Assembly (NCBI GenBank): GCA_029249345.1
Contig: JAQWHM010000017.1
Location: 124,001 to 188,000, forward strand
Source of the DNA: UBA10348 sp002469915
GTDB taxonomy: Bacteria > Bacteroidota > Rhodothermia > Rhodothermales > UBA10348
Direction: 5' to 3'
DNA: 64,000 nucleotides
Shown here: piece after piece, positions 33,364 through 41,849 of the stretch
How the letters are laid out: each line of letters begins with the position of its first letter
Numbering within the stretch: the stretch's first letter is position 1
Notes under the pieces: generated by a model
What the model saw: the letters and a program-made list of their open reading frames with translations, nothing else
Told to the model about the DNA's origin: nothing
Databases searched by the model: none
Translations under genes and position numbers: made by a program

Positions 33364-34281
33364 GTTCTCATCTCCGATCCCGGAAAGGATTTCATCGTAC
33401 GAATTAGATTCGTCTACATTAATCCAAATGGCCTCATCGTATCGCTTATACCATGTCAATTGCCGTTTAGCGTAGCGCCTGGAGTTTCTCTTAATCAGCT
33501 CAATAGCCCGATCCTCGCTGTATTCTCCCCGAATGGCTGGAATCAGCTCCTGATACCCGATGGTGCGAAAGGCGTTATCTGTTAAATCGGGATTACCTTC
33601 TAGTATCGTCCTCACTTCCTCTACAAGACCATCCCTCATCATTTGATCTACCCGCGCATTTATGCGTTCGTACAGCACTTCGCGTGGCCTGTAGAGCACA
33701 AAAAGACGTGTAGGCACACCAGATAGGGGAGAAGAGGTGTGAAAATAGGAGAGGGGTTTCCCCGTCCCTATAAACACTTCCAGCCCTCTCACAATTCGCT
33801 GACTCTTTGATGGATCGAGCGTAGCAGCAAAAGTAGGATCAGCTTGGTCTAATTCTGAAAATAGAACCTGTGGGCCTTCATGCTGAAGGCGCACATTTAG
33901 GGTTTCCCGAATCTGAGGATCTACGGCTGGTATATCAGCTAATCCATGGGTCAGTGCGTAGACATAGAGAGTGGAACCACCTGACACAAGAATGGACTTC
34001 TTACGGGACTGAATATCGAGAATGCGGCTTGCGACCTGAGCTGCAAAGATGCCAGCGGAAAAAGAATCTCCAATGTTTATCTCGCGAACGAAATGGTGGT
34101 TAACACGGGCGCAATCTTCTTTGGTCGGACTAGCCGTTCCAATGGAAAACTCCCGATACACTTGCCGACTATCTGCTGATATAATTTCAGCATTCAACGC
34201 TTCAGCAACCCGTAGACTCGTCTCGGTTTTACCTACAGCCGTGGGGCCAGCAATTATGGGAATGAATGGTCGTGAAGCCAC
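33358..34281 (-). CDS. miaA: tRNA dimethylallyltransferase MiaA
   Basis: Adds the isopentenyl group to A37 of tRNAs reading UNN codons. It has 307 residues with the P-loop GPTAVGKTETS near the N-terminus, SADSRQVYREFSIGTASP, VSGGSTLYVYALTHGL and the C-terminal RNSRRYAKRQLTWYKR. The start is a GTG whose G is also the last base of the upstream recombinase stop codon, giving a one-base overlap and likely translational coupling. It is convergent with the RsbW-like gene. Confidence 0.95.
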   Translation of the reverse strand: MASRPFIPIIAGPTAVGKTETSLRVAEALNAEIISADSRQVYREFSIGTASPTKEDCARVNHHFVREINIGDSFSAGIFAAQVASRILDIQSRKKSILVSGGSTLYVYALTHGLADIPAVDPQIRETLNVRLQHEGPQVLFSELDQADPTFAATLDPSKSQRIVRGLEVFIGTGKPLSYFHTSSPLSGVPTRLFVLYRPREVLYERINARVDQMMRDGLVEEVRTILEGNPDLTDNAFRTIGYQELIPAIRGEYSEDRAIELIKRNSRRYAKRQLTWYKRYDEAIWINVDESNSYDEILSGIGDENL

Positions 34282-35237
34282 TAATCTTCGTCGGGTGAAT
34301 CAAAATGAATATAATCGGCCGCACTATCTCTTAAACGATCCCGTTGATGCACATACGCCATAGTCGTTTCTATCTGCTTGTGACGCGCGTGAGATTGAAC
34401 CTGTTGAAGTGTGGCGCCGGCCTCGATAGCCAACGTACATCCAGTATGCCTAAGTGTATGCGCCCCAATGTCAGGAAGCCCTGCTGCAACGGCCGTAGCT
34501 CTAACTATACGGTAAATACTGGTAGGCGTTAAACGCCCGCCCGTGTTTCGTTTGGACAGCGAACGCCATAGAGGCCCAGTGGCAATACCGTAATGTTCTT
34601 TATGAGCTTCAATAACATCGACGACATGATCTGGGATCTTCACATACTGATCGGCGCCGCCTTTGGTATAAGGAAGATCAATAATCCAGTATTTCCCGAG
34701 CGGACGAATGTGTTCAACATCCATTGAGGCTACCTCACTACGTCTTAGTACGCAATGTAGCATGGTCAACATCATAGCATGGTTGCGGACAGAAGCCTCT
34801 GCAGCGGCCAATAAAAGTTGATTAGCCTGGATTCCAGTCAAAACGACTAAAACACGATCCCTGGTGCGGGCGGACTTAACACGTCGAATCAGCTGGCGAT
34901 GTGCAGGATTGTTTTCAATAGCACCAAGCGCTTGAAGCCAATCGTAAAAACCCCGGATAGCCGCAACACGACGCCGGATAGTTGCTGCTTTAGATCCGTC
35001 CGCTTCGAGTTGAGCGATGTATTGATTGATAGCTACAAACGAAACACGCTGAGCCATTTCAAGAGAGACTTCTTGTAATCCGAAAAAATGCACCAAGTCA
35101 GAACGATACGCGCGACGCGTAGCCGGGCGATCGAACTTTAGCAGATAGGTATCGATCAGTCGCTCGGAGGCCACACCAGCGGCAAGTTGGCTGTTTCCAG
35201 ACTCGTTTGTTCGTTGTATTTGATTATCTGCGGACAT
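34281..35237 (-). CDS. Xer-like tyrosine site-specific recombinase
   Basis: 318 residues. The N-terminal SAM-like core-binding domain (about 25-125: RPATRRAYRSDLVHFFG, ATIRRRVAAIRGFYDWL) is followed by the catalytic domain. All six catalytic positions are present: Arg165 (CVLRRSE), Lys192 (YTKGG), His260 and Arg263 (HTLRH), His286 (RHKQIETT) and Tyr295 (AYVH). The usual LGH before the third His is ARH, so it diverges from XerC/XerD. A 28 bp dif-like palindrome sits 31 bp upstream of the start. It is coupled to miaA by one base. It could be a sole chromosome-dimer recombinase (like XerS) or an element integrase; no other mobile genes are near, so I favour the former. Confidence 0.88.
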   Translation of the reverse strand: MSADNQIQRTNESGNSQLAAGVASERLIDTYLLKFDRPATRRAYRSDLVHFFGLQEVSLEMAQRVSFVAINQYIAQLEADGSKAATIRRRVAAIRGFYDWLQALGAIENNPAHRQLIRRVKSARTRDRVLVVLTGIQANQLLLAAAEASVRNHAMMLTMLHCVLRRSEVASMDVEHIRPLGKYWIIDLPYTKGGADQYVKIPDHVVDVIEAHKEHYGIATGPLWRSLSKRNTGGRLTPTSIYRIVRATAVAAGLPDIGAHTLRHTGCTLAIEAGATLQQVQSHARHKQIETTMAYVHQRDRLRDSAADYIHFDSPDED

Positions 35238-35268
35238 TGGGCGCTATTTGCTCATCTTTATAGTCCTA

Positions 35269-35296
35269 ATGTACGATAACTATTATTATCATACAT
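35269..35296. other. dif-like recombination site (candidate)
   Basis: Left arm ATGTACGATAA (35269-35279), 6 bp core CTATTA, right arm TTATCATACAT (35286-35296). The arms are inverted repeats with one mismatch out of 11. The 11-6-11 geometry equals that of bacterial dif sites, and the inner ATAA/TTAT bases match E. coli dif (inner CATAA and TTATG). It lies upstream of the Xer-like gene, as difSL does for xerS. Confidence 0.6.
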
Positions 35297-35303
35297 AACA
35301 TAT

Positions 35304-35320
35304 AAGTTGAAAAACAACTT
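35304..35320. repeat. Inverted repeat AAGTTG-AAAAA-CAACTT beside the dif-like site
   Basis: A perfect 6 bp inverted repeat with a 5 base A-tract spacer, 7 bp beyond the dif-like arm and 46 bp before the FxsA start. It could be an operator, an accessory arm for the recombinase, or the start of a leader hairpin for fxsA. Confidence 0.4.
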
Positions 35321-35365
35321 TAATTGAGGGTTTGCGTATGCCCCCTAAACTTTCAAGAATTGTGT

Positions 35366-35854
35366 ATGCCTTGGCTCTTTATCCTTTTTGTCGTTCTTCC
35401 AGCACTTGAGTTGTACCTACTTATTGAGCTCGGACAACTTATCGGTGCGACCAATACGTTCTTGCTCATCTTGGGCACGGGAATTCTTGGATCGTACATG
35501 GCCAAGTCTCAGGGCTTGGCTGCATGGCGTCGTCTGAATGAGAAACTATCCAAAGGCGGAATTCCCGGAAAAGAACTCGTTGACGGTGCCATTATTTTGG
35601 TCTCGGGCACCTTACTCATTACCCCAGGAGTACTAACCGACATTATCGGATTCTTGGGGCTCTTTCCTTTAACGCGTAATGCTATCCGAAGTGTTGCGGC
35701 CAAACTATTTAAAACCGTCGTTCCTCTAGCTGGCCAGATGAACTTTTACTCGGGTTCTCCATCTACTGCAACGCCTGAAGAGGCCTCCGCTGAGGAAGAT
35801 TATGCTACGTGGTCGGGTTCCGCTAAAGAGCGTCCTACATACGATTCTAATTAA
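35366..35854 (+). CDS. fxsA: FxsA family membrane protein
   Basis: 162 residues from ATG 35366 (an earlier in-frame start at 35324 adds a non-conserved 14 residues). The opening MPWLFILFVVLPALELYLLIELGQLIG and the IILVSGTLLITPGVLTDIIGFLGLFP segment are diagnostic of FxsA. There are three to four membrane helices and a hydrophilic C-terminal tail. In E. coli, overexpression relieves phage T7 exclusion by the F plasmid; the normal role is not established. It is divergent from the recombinase gene, sharing its control region. Confidence 0.92.
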   Translation: MPWLFILFVVLPALELYLLIELGQLIGATNTFLLILGTGILGSYMAKSQGLAAWRRLNEKLSKGGIPGKELVDGAIILVSGTLLITPGVLTDIIGFLGLFPLTRNAIRSVAAKLFKTVVPLAGQMNFYSGSPSTATPEEASAEEDYATWSGSAKERPTYDSN

Positions 35855-35865
35855 TCGGTCTTTAA

Positions 35866-36345
35866 ATGCTTTCTTTTGTAAAAAGGCTCGATGAGCAGCT
35901 ATTGGATATTGAGGCTCATGTCATTGATGCGAATGTGCGCACCGCAGAGATTTCTGCGTGGAACGTCGGACAACAACTCGAGCATTTGCTGATTGCTATG
36001 ACAGGAATTATGCGCGGGCTACAGCGTGGCCAGATGCCTCATGAAGCTCGGAAATCCAACGAGTTACGGGATTATGCATTCACAAAAAAGAGTTTCCCGC
36101 GGGGCGCCGTTCAAGCGCCGGCGGTTGCTTTACCGTCTGACTCCCCAGATACAAAGTCCTTAAAAAGACTAGTACTAAAAACTCGTAATAGACTAGCCGG
36201 CATCATGGATATTCCATCTGAATCCATGATGAATCATCCGATTCTCGACTGGATGACCAGAGATGAATGCATTGAATTTATGACGATTCACAATGATCAT
36301 CATTTGGCAATTATCAGGGATATTCTTCGGCTTAGATCCGCTTAA
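35866..36345 (+). CDS. DinB/DUF1569-like four-helix protein
   Basis: 159 residues, helical. The family pattern is visible: NVGQQLEHLLIAM (first metal His), then NHPILDWMTRDECIEFMTIHNDHHLAII with the C-terminal HxxHH cluster. These residues form the metal site of the DinB superfamily. Enzymatic function is unknown in this branch; thiol transferase roles are known for related families. It follows fxsA by 11 bp and is convergent with the TerB-like gene. Confidence 0.78.
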   Translation: MLSFVKRLDEQLLDIEAHVIDANVRTAEISAWNVGQQLEHLLIAMTGIMRGLQRGQMPHEARKSNELRDYAFTKKSFPRGAVQAPAVALPSDSPDTKSLKRLVLKTRNRLAGIMDIPSESMMNHPILDWMTRDECIEFMTIHNDHHLAIIRDILRLRSA

Positions 36346-36361
36346 TCAGACCTTTTAGGAC

Positions 36362-37156
36362 TCATAAGGCGATACGTACGTCAATATTCCACGCTGAGGA
36401 AAGAGATTCTACGATGTCCTTTTCACTTTCTATCACCGTTCCGTCGGCTCTCGCAATGGTGACGAGGTCATCCAATACGATGAGACGTTGGGACTTTGGA
36501 AGTGCCTCCTTAATGGCTAATACGGAATCAGTAAGGTCGTTTTCGTTCGGCCCTTGGGAATAGTAATCGATGGCTGCACGAAGAATAGATCTTATTTCCT
36601 CTACCGTTAACTGCGTCTCCCACTCCCCTAGTCGATCAATCATCGCAGAAATCTCGACTTCCTTTATATGGCCATCTGCACTGTGGCCCATAACGATATA
36701 TAGCAGGGCAATATCATGGAGAATACTCCATTCAGGATCATTCTCCAGTCGAGCGGATGATTCATCTATCAGGCGGTCTTTAGTCGCTTTAATATCCCAC
36801 GCACCCGCCAGGACGGATAGTAGATTCTGTTCTGAATTAAGTAGTACGCCATCCGCTTCCGCCACTCGGATAGCATCCTCAAGCACTTCACGACGCTGTG
36901 TGATGCTCAACGCAGTACCCAGTGAGCGGACAGATTCAACTATTTCCTGCTCCGCTTCGGATTCGAAGAAAACAGACCCGGCCTCAAGCACAATTGCGTG
37001 GACTTGGTCTTTCGTTAATTCGGGTCTCCATCTGGACAACGATGTAGAAATCGACTCTACCTCTGCATTAGACAAATCAGAATCGGTCGTGTAAGCCAAT
37101 GCAAGAAAGACTAATGCAATATCATGGGCCTTAGTCCAGGAGTCATGTTTTAGCAT
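36362..37156 (-). CDS. Tandem TerB-like domain protein
   Basis: 264 residues, all-helical and acidic, with an internal duplication. Repeat 1 (about 10-125) has DSDLSNAEVESISTSLSRW and EADGVLLNSEQNLLSVLAGAW; repeat 2 (about 145-262) has ADGHIKEVEISAMIDRLGEW and ARADGTVIESEKDIVESLSSAW. The D-x-x-x-x-x-E pattern in each half matches the metal-coordinating acidic residues of TerB/YfnT-like domains of tellurite-resistance and stress-sensing systems. No ter operon neighbour is present. Function is unknown; domain assignment is moderately secure. Confidence 0.72.
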   Translation of the reverse strand: MLKHDSWTKAHDIALVFLALAYTTDSDLSNAEVESISTSLSRWRPELTKDQVHAIVLEAGSVFFESEAEQEIVESVRSLGTALSITQRREVLEDAIRVAEADGVLLNSEQNLLSVLAGAWDIKATKDRLIDESSARLENDPEWSILHDIALLYIVMGHSADGHIKEVEISAMIDRLGEWETQLTVEEIRSILRAAIDYYSQGPNENDLTDSVLAIKEALPKSQRLIVLDDLVTIARADGTVIESEKDIVESLSSAWNIDVRIAL

Positions 37157-37215
37157 AATTAGAAACCGTCTGAAAAAATTCCAAGTGTGGGGATCAATCT
37201 ACGCAGATACGTGCA

Positions 37216-38385
37216 TCATGATGCAGCAAACATACTTTGCGTAAACCCTTTTCCCCAAGGGTTGGATAGCACCATATTGGCAGCCAGTTTACCAATCTGA
37301 TCGGACGACTTAGCTGATTTGCCGCACCCTCCTACTGCCACAAAGTGACCTGCGTCCAATTGATCAATAATGGGTTTACCTGACTGGGTGTAGGTAAGGA
37401 GGCAAGGACGTGATGTAGTGTTGAGGCCGCGTAAATCAGGAATAAGCTTCAAAATCAGGTCGTGGAGGGCACGTTTAGTGACCATACTTCCTGGTGAAGT
37501 CATGTATTCATGGTATCCCTCGACATCCGTAGCATGTATATCTCGGTCATGGTCTGCCCCAATCTTGATGTAATAAACGCCATCAGGGTATAAAACCGGG
37601 GGAAGAACGTAGGCGTTGGTATAGATCGGATGGTCATCAAAATGCCAAATAATACCCGGCATTGAATCAAATTTGTGCAGGAGCGTCTCAGGAATAGCTA
37701 TCAGTAAAACCGTTTCAGGCCGAATAGAGAGGTCCAGTTTCCGAGGTGTCAGATCAAACAAATTCGTGTAAGCGCCCGTGCTTACAAGCACGTTGTCCGC
37801 TAAGTGAGTTTGACCACTGGATGTACGAACGCTGAATACTCCGTTTTCCTTTTTAATTTGTGTACCAACGGTCGGCTCGGTTCTAGCTCCTGATGAGCAA
37901 GCGAGCTGGAGCTGAGCCCGAATTAGCTTTTGCGGATGAATAATCCCTGCTGGAGGGCCTTCTAGGAGGTAGCTGCTTAACGTTGAAGCATGCAGATATG
38001 GAAAACGAGCAGTAGCATCGTGCTCTGTCAGTATTTCCGGTTTAAAGCCATGATCGTTAGCGTTCTCAAATACTTGAGCATGTAAACTCTCAGATGATGC
38101 ACTTGGCAAATCAATGCGTAAGTGCCCGCAAGGCGTATGAAAGGGTATTCCCGATTGGTGCTCAATATTTGCATACGCTTCTATAGCTTTTAGGCCCAGC
38201 AAGCCCCACACGGGATCCGGATCCATTCTACGTGTTACTCGAGCCTCGTCATAATGGCTAGAATGCACATGATCATCGCTTCCCTTAACCGCACCAAGCA
38301 CTAAAACCTTGGCTCCGGCTTTTGCTAGGTATTTCGCTGCTGCCGAACCGACCAACCCCGCGCCAACTACGATTGTATCCAACAT
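37216..38385 (-). CDS. FAD-dependent amine oxidase (DAO family, sarcosine/N-methyltryptophan oxidase-like)
   Basis: 389 residues. The FAD-binding Rossmann start is TIVVGAGLVGSAAAKYLAKAG. The substrate domain carries HSSHYDEARVTRRMDPDPVWGLLGLKA, which resembles monomeric sarcosine oxidase. The flavin-proximal end is GHFVAVGGCGKSAKSSDQIGKLAANM, with a Cys in the position where the family often forms the covalent 8-alpha-cysteinyl FAD link. The amine substrate is not decidable. It follows the thioredoxin-like gene by 8 bp on the minus strand. Confidence 0.87.
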   Translation of the reverse strand: MLDTIVVGAGLVGSAAAKYLAKAGAKVLVLGAVKGSDDHVHSSHYDEARVTRRMDPDPVWGLLGLKAIEAYANIEHQSGIPFHTPCGHLRIDLPSASSESLHAQVFENANDHGFKPEILTEHDATARFPYLHASTLSSYLLEGPPAGIIHPQKLIRAQLQLACSSGARTEPTVGTQIKKENGVFSVRTSSGQTHLADNVLVSTGAYTNLFDLTPRKLDLSIRPETVLLIAIPETLLHKFDSMPGIIWHFDDHPIYTNAYVLPPVLYPDGVYYIKIGADHDRDIHATDVEGYHEYMTSPGSMVTKRALHDLILKLIPDLRGLNTTSRPCLLTYTQSGKPIIDQLDAGHFVAVGGCGKSAKSSDQIGKLAANMVLSNPWGKGFTQSMFAAS

Positions 38386-38393
38386 AAAACCCT

Positions 38394-38999
38394 CTAGCGG
38401 GCTGAATTAAACACTACAGTAAGCTCTTTCTCAACCTCAAGCCATCCACTATCGGCATACCAGTCTATGGTAGTACCGGATACGACGGATCCCTCTGCAT
38501 TTGAATCGATAAGATCTTTCCGAATCAAGCGTATTGCTTCCGGTTGCGGTCCCCATTCAAATTCTACCTCTCCTCCATCGCTTATGCTGATGAACTTGGG
38601 TATGGACCGTTTTCCGTCGGTCAGAAATTGATCGATGACATCGTGAGCTTCGTCTTTTAGCAGAATGTGCAAGGATATGTCACTGGAGCGTAATGCGGCA
38701 GCCTCTCGAACCAAGGGAAGACTGTACGCTGAGTCTACACACCAATCATCCGTGATGAAAAGCCATGTCGAAGGTCCGGAAGCGCTCAACACGGCTTCTT
38801 TAAAATCGGTCGACATCTGCCATTCAGAATCGACCCGTTCTTGACGTTCGAGATTGTACTTGGAATAGAACCGGTATCTACGCTGAATACGGTCTAAGCC
38901 ACGCATGGATACGGCATTTTTTGCCTTCCACTGTGACATATACTCTTCAAACGAAATACCTGACTGGATCCAGGTGTTCAGCGTCGTAAGATCGGGCAT
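38394..38999 (-). CDS. Thioredoxin-family protein with altered active site
   Basis: From ATG 38999 it has 201 residues; upstream in-frame starts (ATG 39062, TTG 39068) would add about 23. The thioredoxin fold region is WLFITDDWCVDSAYSLPLVREAA, followed by LHILLKDEAHDVIDQFL and the cis-Pro loop KRSIPKFISI. The family motif WCGDA is WCVDS here, so the CXXC pair is not present and only one cysteine remains. This resembles the thioredoxin-like family found next to stress genes in Bacteroidota. A redox role is inferred but weak given the single Cys. Confidence 0.75.
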   Translation of the reverse strand: MPDLTTLNTWIQSGISFEEYMSQWKAKNAVSMRGLDRIQRRYRFYSKYNLERQERVDSEWQMSTDFKEAVLSASGPSTWLFITDDWCVDSAYSLPLVREAAALRSSDISLHILLKDEAHDVIDQFLTDGKRSIPKFISISDGGEVEFEWGPQPEAIRLIRKDLIDSNAEGSVVSGTTIDWYADSGWLEVEKELTVVFNSAR

Positions 39000-39113
39000 T
39001 AGAATGGGTACTTTGAGAGGAATAAATGAGGCATCTCGCGGGTTGGCCACGACAATAATCATGACCAACCAGTGCTTTGGGTGCCCTCATCTAAACATAC
39101 GTTACCCACTCTT

Positions 39114-39788
39114 TCAATTCAGTGCAGCTGCCCGCGGAAATAGTACGTTATTTTCTAAATGCACATGTTCATGCATAGCTATTTCCAACTCTCTCAGGCC
39201 GTCCCATAATGCTCTCCAGGTATTGCAAGCGTATTCTGGAGCGACATAATCATCGGTGAGGCGTCTTAGCTCACGTAATGCAGCCCCCGCTTCCTCATGC
39301 TCACTCTCCATCATTTGAATAGGCATATTTACTGCATCAAACCGTTTCTGCATAATTAGGGGAAAGAGAACCTGCTCTTCCTTTTGCATGTGCTCGAGTA
39401 GATCCTGCTTTAATGTAGAAAATGTACTGAGTAAGGCATCAAATTTAGCCTGATCTACGTGCCCATGTACTCGGTTTACTTTTTCAAGCATCGCTTCCAG
39501 CCTCGGAAGTTCAGATTGCAACGGCTCGTGATACTTGGTCAGAATGTGTCCTATTAACGCATTAGGCGAAACATTAATCCATGTTTTTTCGGACTCAAAC
39601 GCCGAATCTACTTTGGTAAGCTCTAAAAGAACCTGTTCCGCATTAACACCATTTTTAGAACAGGCAATAGAAAGCGACTTTCCGCCTCCGCAGCAGAAGT
39701 CAATGCCGTATTGATGAAAGGTCTTTGAGGCCGATGGCCGATGAGCCACAATATCGCCGACTCGGGAATCAAGTGTAATTTCAGTCAT
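39114..39788 (-). CDS. RIC-type iron-sulfur cluster repair di-iron protein (ScdA/YtfE)
   Basis: Repairs Fe-S clusters after oxidative or nitrosative damage. From ATG 39788 it has 224 residues; the longer ORF start upstream lacks family similarity. The N-terminal ScdA_N motif is RVGDIVAHRPSASKTFHQYG followed by IDFCCGGGKSL. The hemerythrin-like part carries ligands in HILTKYHEPLQSELPRLE, HGHVDQAKFDAL, DLLEHMQKEEQVLFPLI, SEHEEAGAALREL and AMHEHVHLENNVLFPRA. The set is complete, so a functional di-iron site is expected. It suggests exposure to NO or low oxygen. Confidence 0.94.
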   Translation of the reverse strand: MTEITLDSRVGDIVAHRPSASKTFHQYGIDFCCGGGKSLSIACSKNGVNAEQVLLELTKVDSAFESEKTWINVSPNALIGHILTKYHEPLQSELPRLEAMLEKVNRVHGHVDQAKFDALLSTFSTLKQDLLEHMQKEEQVLFPLIMQKRFDAVNMPIQMMESEHEEAGAALRELRRLTDDYVAPEYACNTWRALWDGLRELEIAMHEHVHLENNVLFPRAAALN

Positions 39789-39913
39789 GGTATTTATGTA
39801 GTCCGGGTACAAAAGAAGACAATCGTGTCTTGAATAATACGACACACATTTCAACAAAAAAACGAGCTTCTTCTATCAAACAGACAATTCACTAAACGAT
39901 CTTCAAACTCGGT

Positions 39914-41740
39914 CTAGGAAATAAAACTGGATAAGGAATCCGTGGCCTGGATATATTTTGAGTGTGCATCCAAATACGTATCTCTGACCATGACATCGAC
40001 TTCTTCACTTGTTGGGAAGGCATTCGTGAACCCAGGTTGATTTGGATCAATTACGAGCCGGGCTGCATTTAGAAAGTGACCAATTAACTGCTTCGGATTT
40101 TCGTCACCAACCGCAATTCTGATGTTGGTCTCAGAGATTCCTGCATCCTTCAACGCAACGGCATCTAACTCAGAATGTGAAGTAAAGGCGGGACACAGAA
40201 TGGTGGTGTTGCATTGTCCTAGGCTAACCATGTGATTGAACACAGGTGATAAGCTGTCAAAAAAGCTGACGAACGTCTCTCTATCGAGGCCCGCATCCTC
40301 GAAGTCAATCGTAAAGAGTGGCGCAGGTAGGGACAAGCGAAGGTTTTTCTCGCGGATTTTGTAATTCCAATGCCCGTCTATCGCATTGCAATTCACATTG
40401 ATTTGTGGATGAGTAGCAAGAAAGCGCGCTAGAATCAGCGTATTGACGCATTTTTTCATCATACGCATATCGAGCGTTTTCATTCCAGAAATGACTTCGA
40501 AGGCCTTGTCCGCATCCAGAAAGGATCCTTTAATGTAGTAGGCATCCCAAAACAAGGTGTTCTCCCAGGAAACGTCTTGGTAGGTCTCCCCTTTCGGAAT
40601 GAACATATTCTTATTCTCGCCGATCACGACTCCGGCCGTCGCGTTTCCATTACCTGTTAAGTCTTTGGTGTACGAGTGAATGAGATAGTCCGGCCGCTCT
40701 GATTTGTCGTCTCGCTGTAGAGGCTTGTTTAAAAAGGGAGTTGCGACAGTAGAATCATGGATCACACTCCAGCCTCTTTTGTGAGCACGTGAGCAGATTT
40801 CTGGGACATCTAACACGTAACCGTGTGGATTACATGGGGATTCGATAAATACATGAACCTGAACACCTTCAGCGATGGATTCCGCATATTTTTCGGCAAC
40901 CCGATCCGCAAGTTCGTCAAAATCAGCGCCTTCATATCCATCGAACCACTCCAAATGGACGTTCATTCTTCTGGAGTCTCCGTAATAATCGTGCAAGAGT
41001 TGATGCGTGCCTCCATACACGTTTCTGGAGACAATGACGATGTCCTCGTTTCCTAAGCGATGGCCAAGCAGCGTGTCGATAGCCGCCATTCCGGAATTAA
41101 AATTCCAAGCCAAGTATTCAGAAGCATGACGACCAGCTTCGAGATCTACAATGTGGTTGGCTAAAGAAATAGATGTCGGATTGAGAAGTCGAGAGTAGAT
41201 CTCATGTAGCGCTTCCTTACCGTGAAAAGCATCATCAACCCATTCCGTACATGCATAGATATATGTAGCCGTGCGGACAATTACAGGATTGGCGGAAAAC
41301 AAAGCCGTTACATTATCAAAGACCGGATAGGGTCCTTTTGCTTGCATAGAATCATCAGACAATTCCAGTCCTTGATAGGCTTTTCGAAACGGATTTTGAA
41401 GGGTATCTAGAATCTTGGCAACCTGAAAAGACAAGAACTTCTTGGCGTTGAAATACGCGATTCGGTCTTCCTTATTCAGTCCCTCAATCGTCTTTGTGGT
41501 TACATCCCACAAACGTACGATATCGGCCTGAGTAGCATATAATTTTTCAACAGCATCCAGCATCGCCTCGCCATACTCAGATTGAGGCTCAATTCCGAAG
41601 TGCTGCAATTGTTCGATTGCCAGATCCGAGATGGTCTCACACGATGAGCTTTTTCTGCGAGGTGACAGTAGCTTTGCTGCTGAGAAGTAGGCCATCTCGC
41701 TCTCTGAGGAAGTTTTCGCTGGGTGGTCAGGAGTCGACAT
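39914..41740 (-). CDS. Long cystathionine gamma-synthase-like PLP enzyme with N-terminal extension
   Basis: 608 residues, against about 380-400 for the family. Residues 1-140 are an extra, mostly helical region with no motif I recognise. The Cys/Met-metabolism PLP fold then begins: YSRLLNPTS (182-190), FNSGMAAID (214-222), ESPCNPHG (300-307), HDSTVATPF (328-336) and the Schiff-base Lys359 in HSYTKDLTG. Sulfur amino-acid transsulfuration or gamma-lyase activity is likely. A size near 600 resembles fungal-type cystathionine gamma-synthases. It is divergent from an Lrp-family regulator, which probably controls it. Confidence 0.85.
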   Translation of the reverse strand: MSTPDHPAKTSSESEMAYFSAAKLLSPRRKSSSCETISDLAIEQLQHFGIEPQSEYGEAMLDAVEKLYATQADIVRLWDVTTKTIEGLNKEDRIAYFNAKKFLSFQVAKILDTLQNPFRKAYQGLELSDDSMQAKGPYPVFDNVTALFSANPVIVRTATYIYACTEWVDDAFHGKEALHEIYSRLLNPTSISLANHIVDLEAGRHASEYLAWNFNSGMAAIDTLLGHRLGNEDIVIVSRNVYGGTHQLLHDYYGDSRRMNVHLEWFDGYEGADFDELADRVAEKYAESIAEGVQVHVFIESPCNPHGYVLDVPEICSRAHKRGWSVIHDSTVATPFLNKPLQRDDKSERPDYLIHSYTKDLTGNGNATAGVVIGENKNMFIPKGETYQDVSWENTLFWDAYYIKGSFLDADKAFEVISGMKTLDMRMMKKCVNTLILARFLATHPQINVNCNAIDGHWNYKIREKNLRLSLPAPLFTIDFEDAGLDRETFVSFFDSLSPVFNHMVSLGQCNTTILCPAFTSHSELDAVALKDAGISETNIRIAVGDENPKQLIGHFLNAARLVIDPNQPGFTNAFPTSEEVDVMVRDTYLDAHSKYIQATDSLSSFIS

Positions 41741-41849
41741 GATGAGAATTCGAGTCTAATGCAAATAAAGAAATAGATATAGTGCTTAAAATAGAACTAT
41801 CTTTGCCTCTTAATCACTGGAACCGAATTCTGTACGGCATATTTAGCGG
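41741..41849. promoter_or_regulatory. Divergent control region, PLP enzyme / Lrp regulator
   Basis: A 109 bp AT-rich region. AGAATTCG near 41744 and CGAATTCT near 41830 are inverted copies about 75 bp apart, and the middle is A/T-rich. Lrp-type octamers often bind such paired sites in DNA that is wrapped, so the two copies are candidate operator halves. The consensus match was not scored. Confidence 0.3.

Noticed and set aside
34281..38385. Integrated mobile element or genomic island around the recombinase
   Set aside because: Flanking genes (miaA, fxsA, DinB-like) are ordinary chromosomal genes and no direct att repeats, transposase or cargo was found, so a local chromosomal role is favoured.
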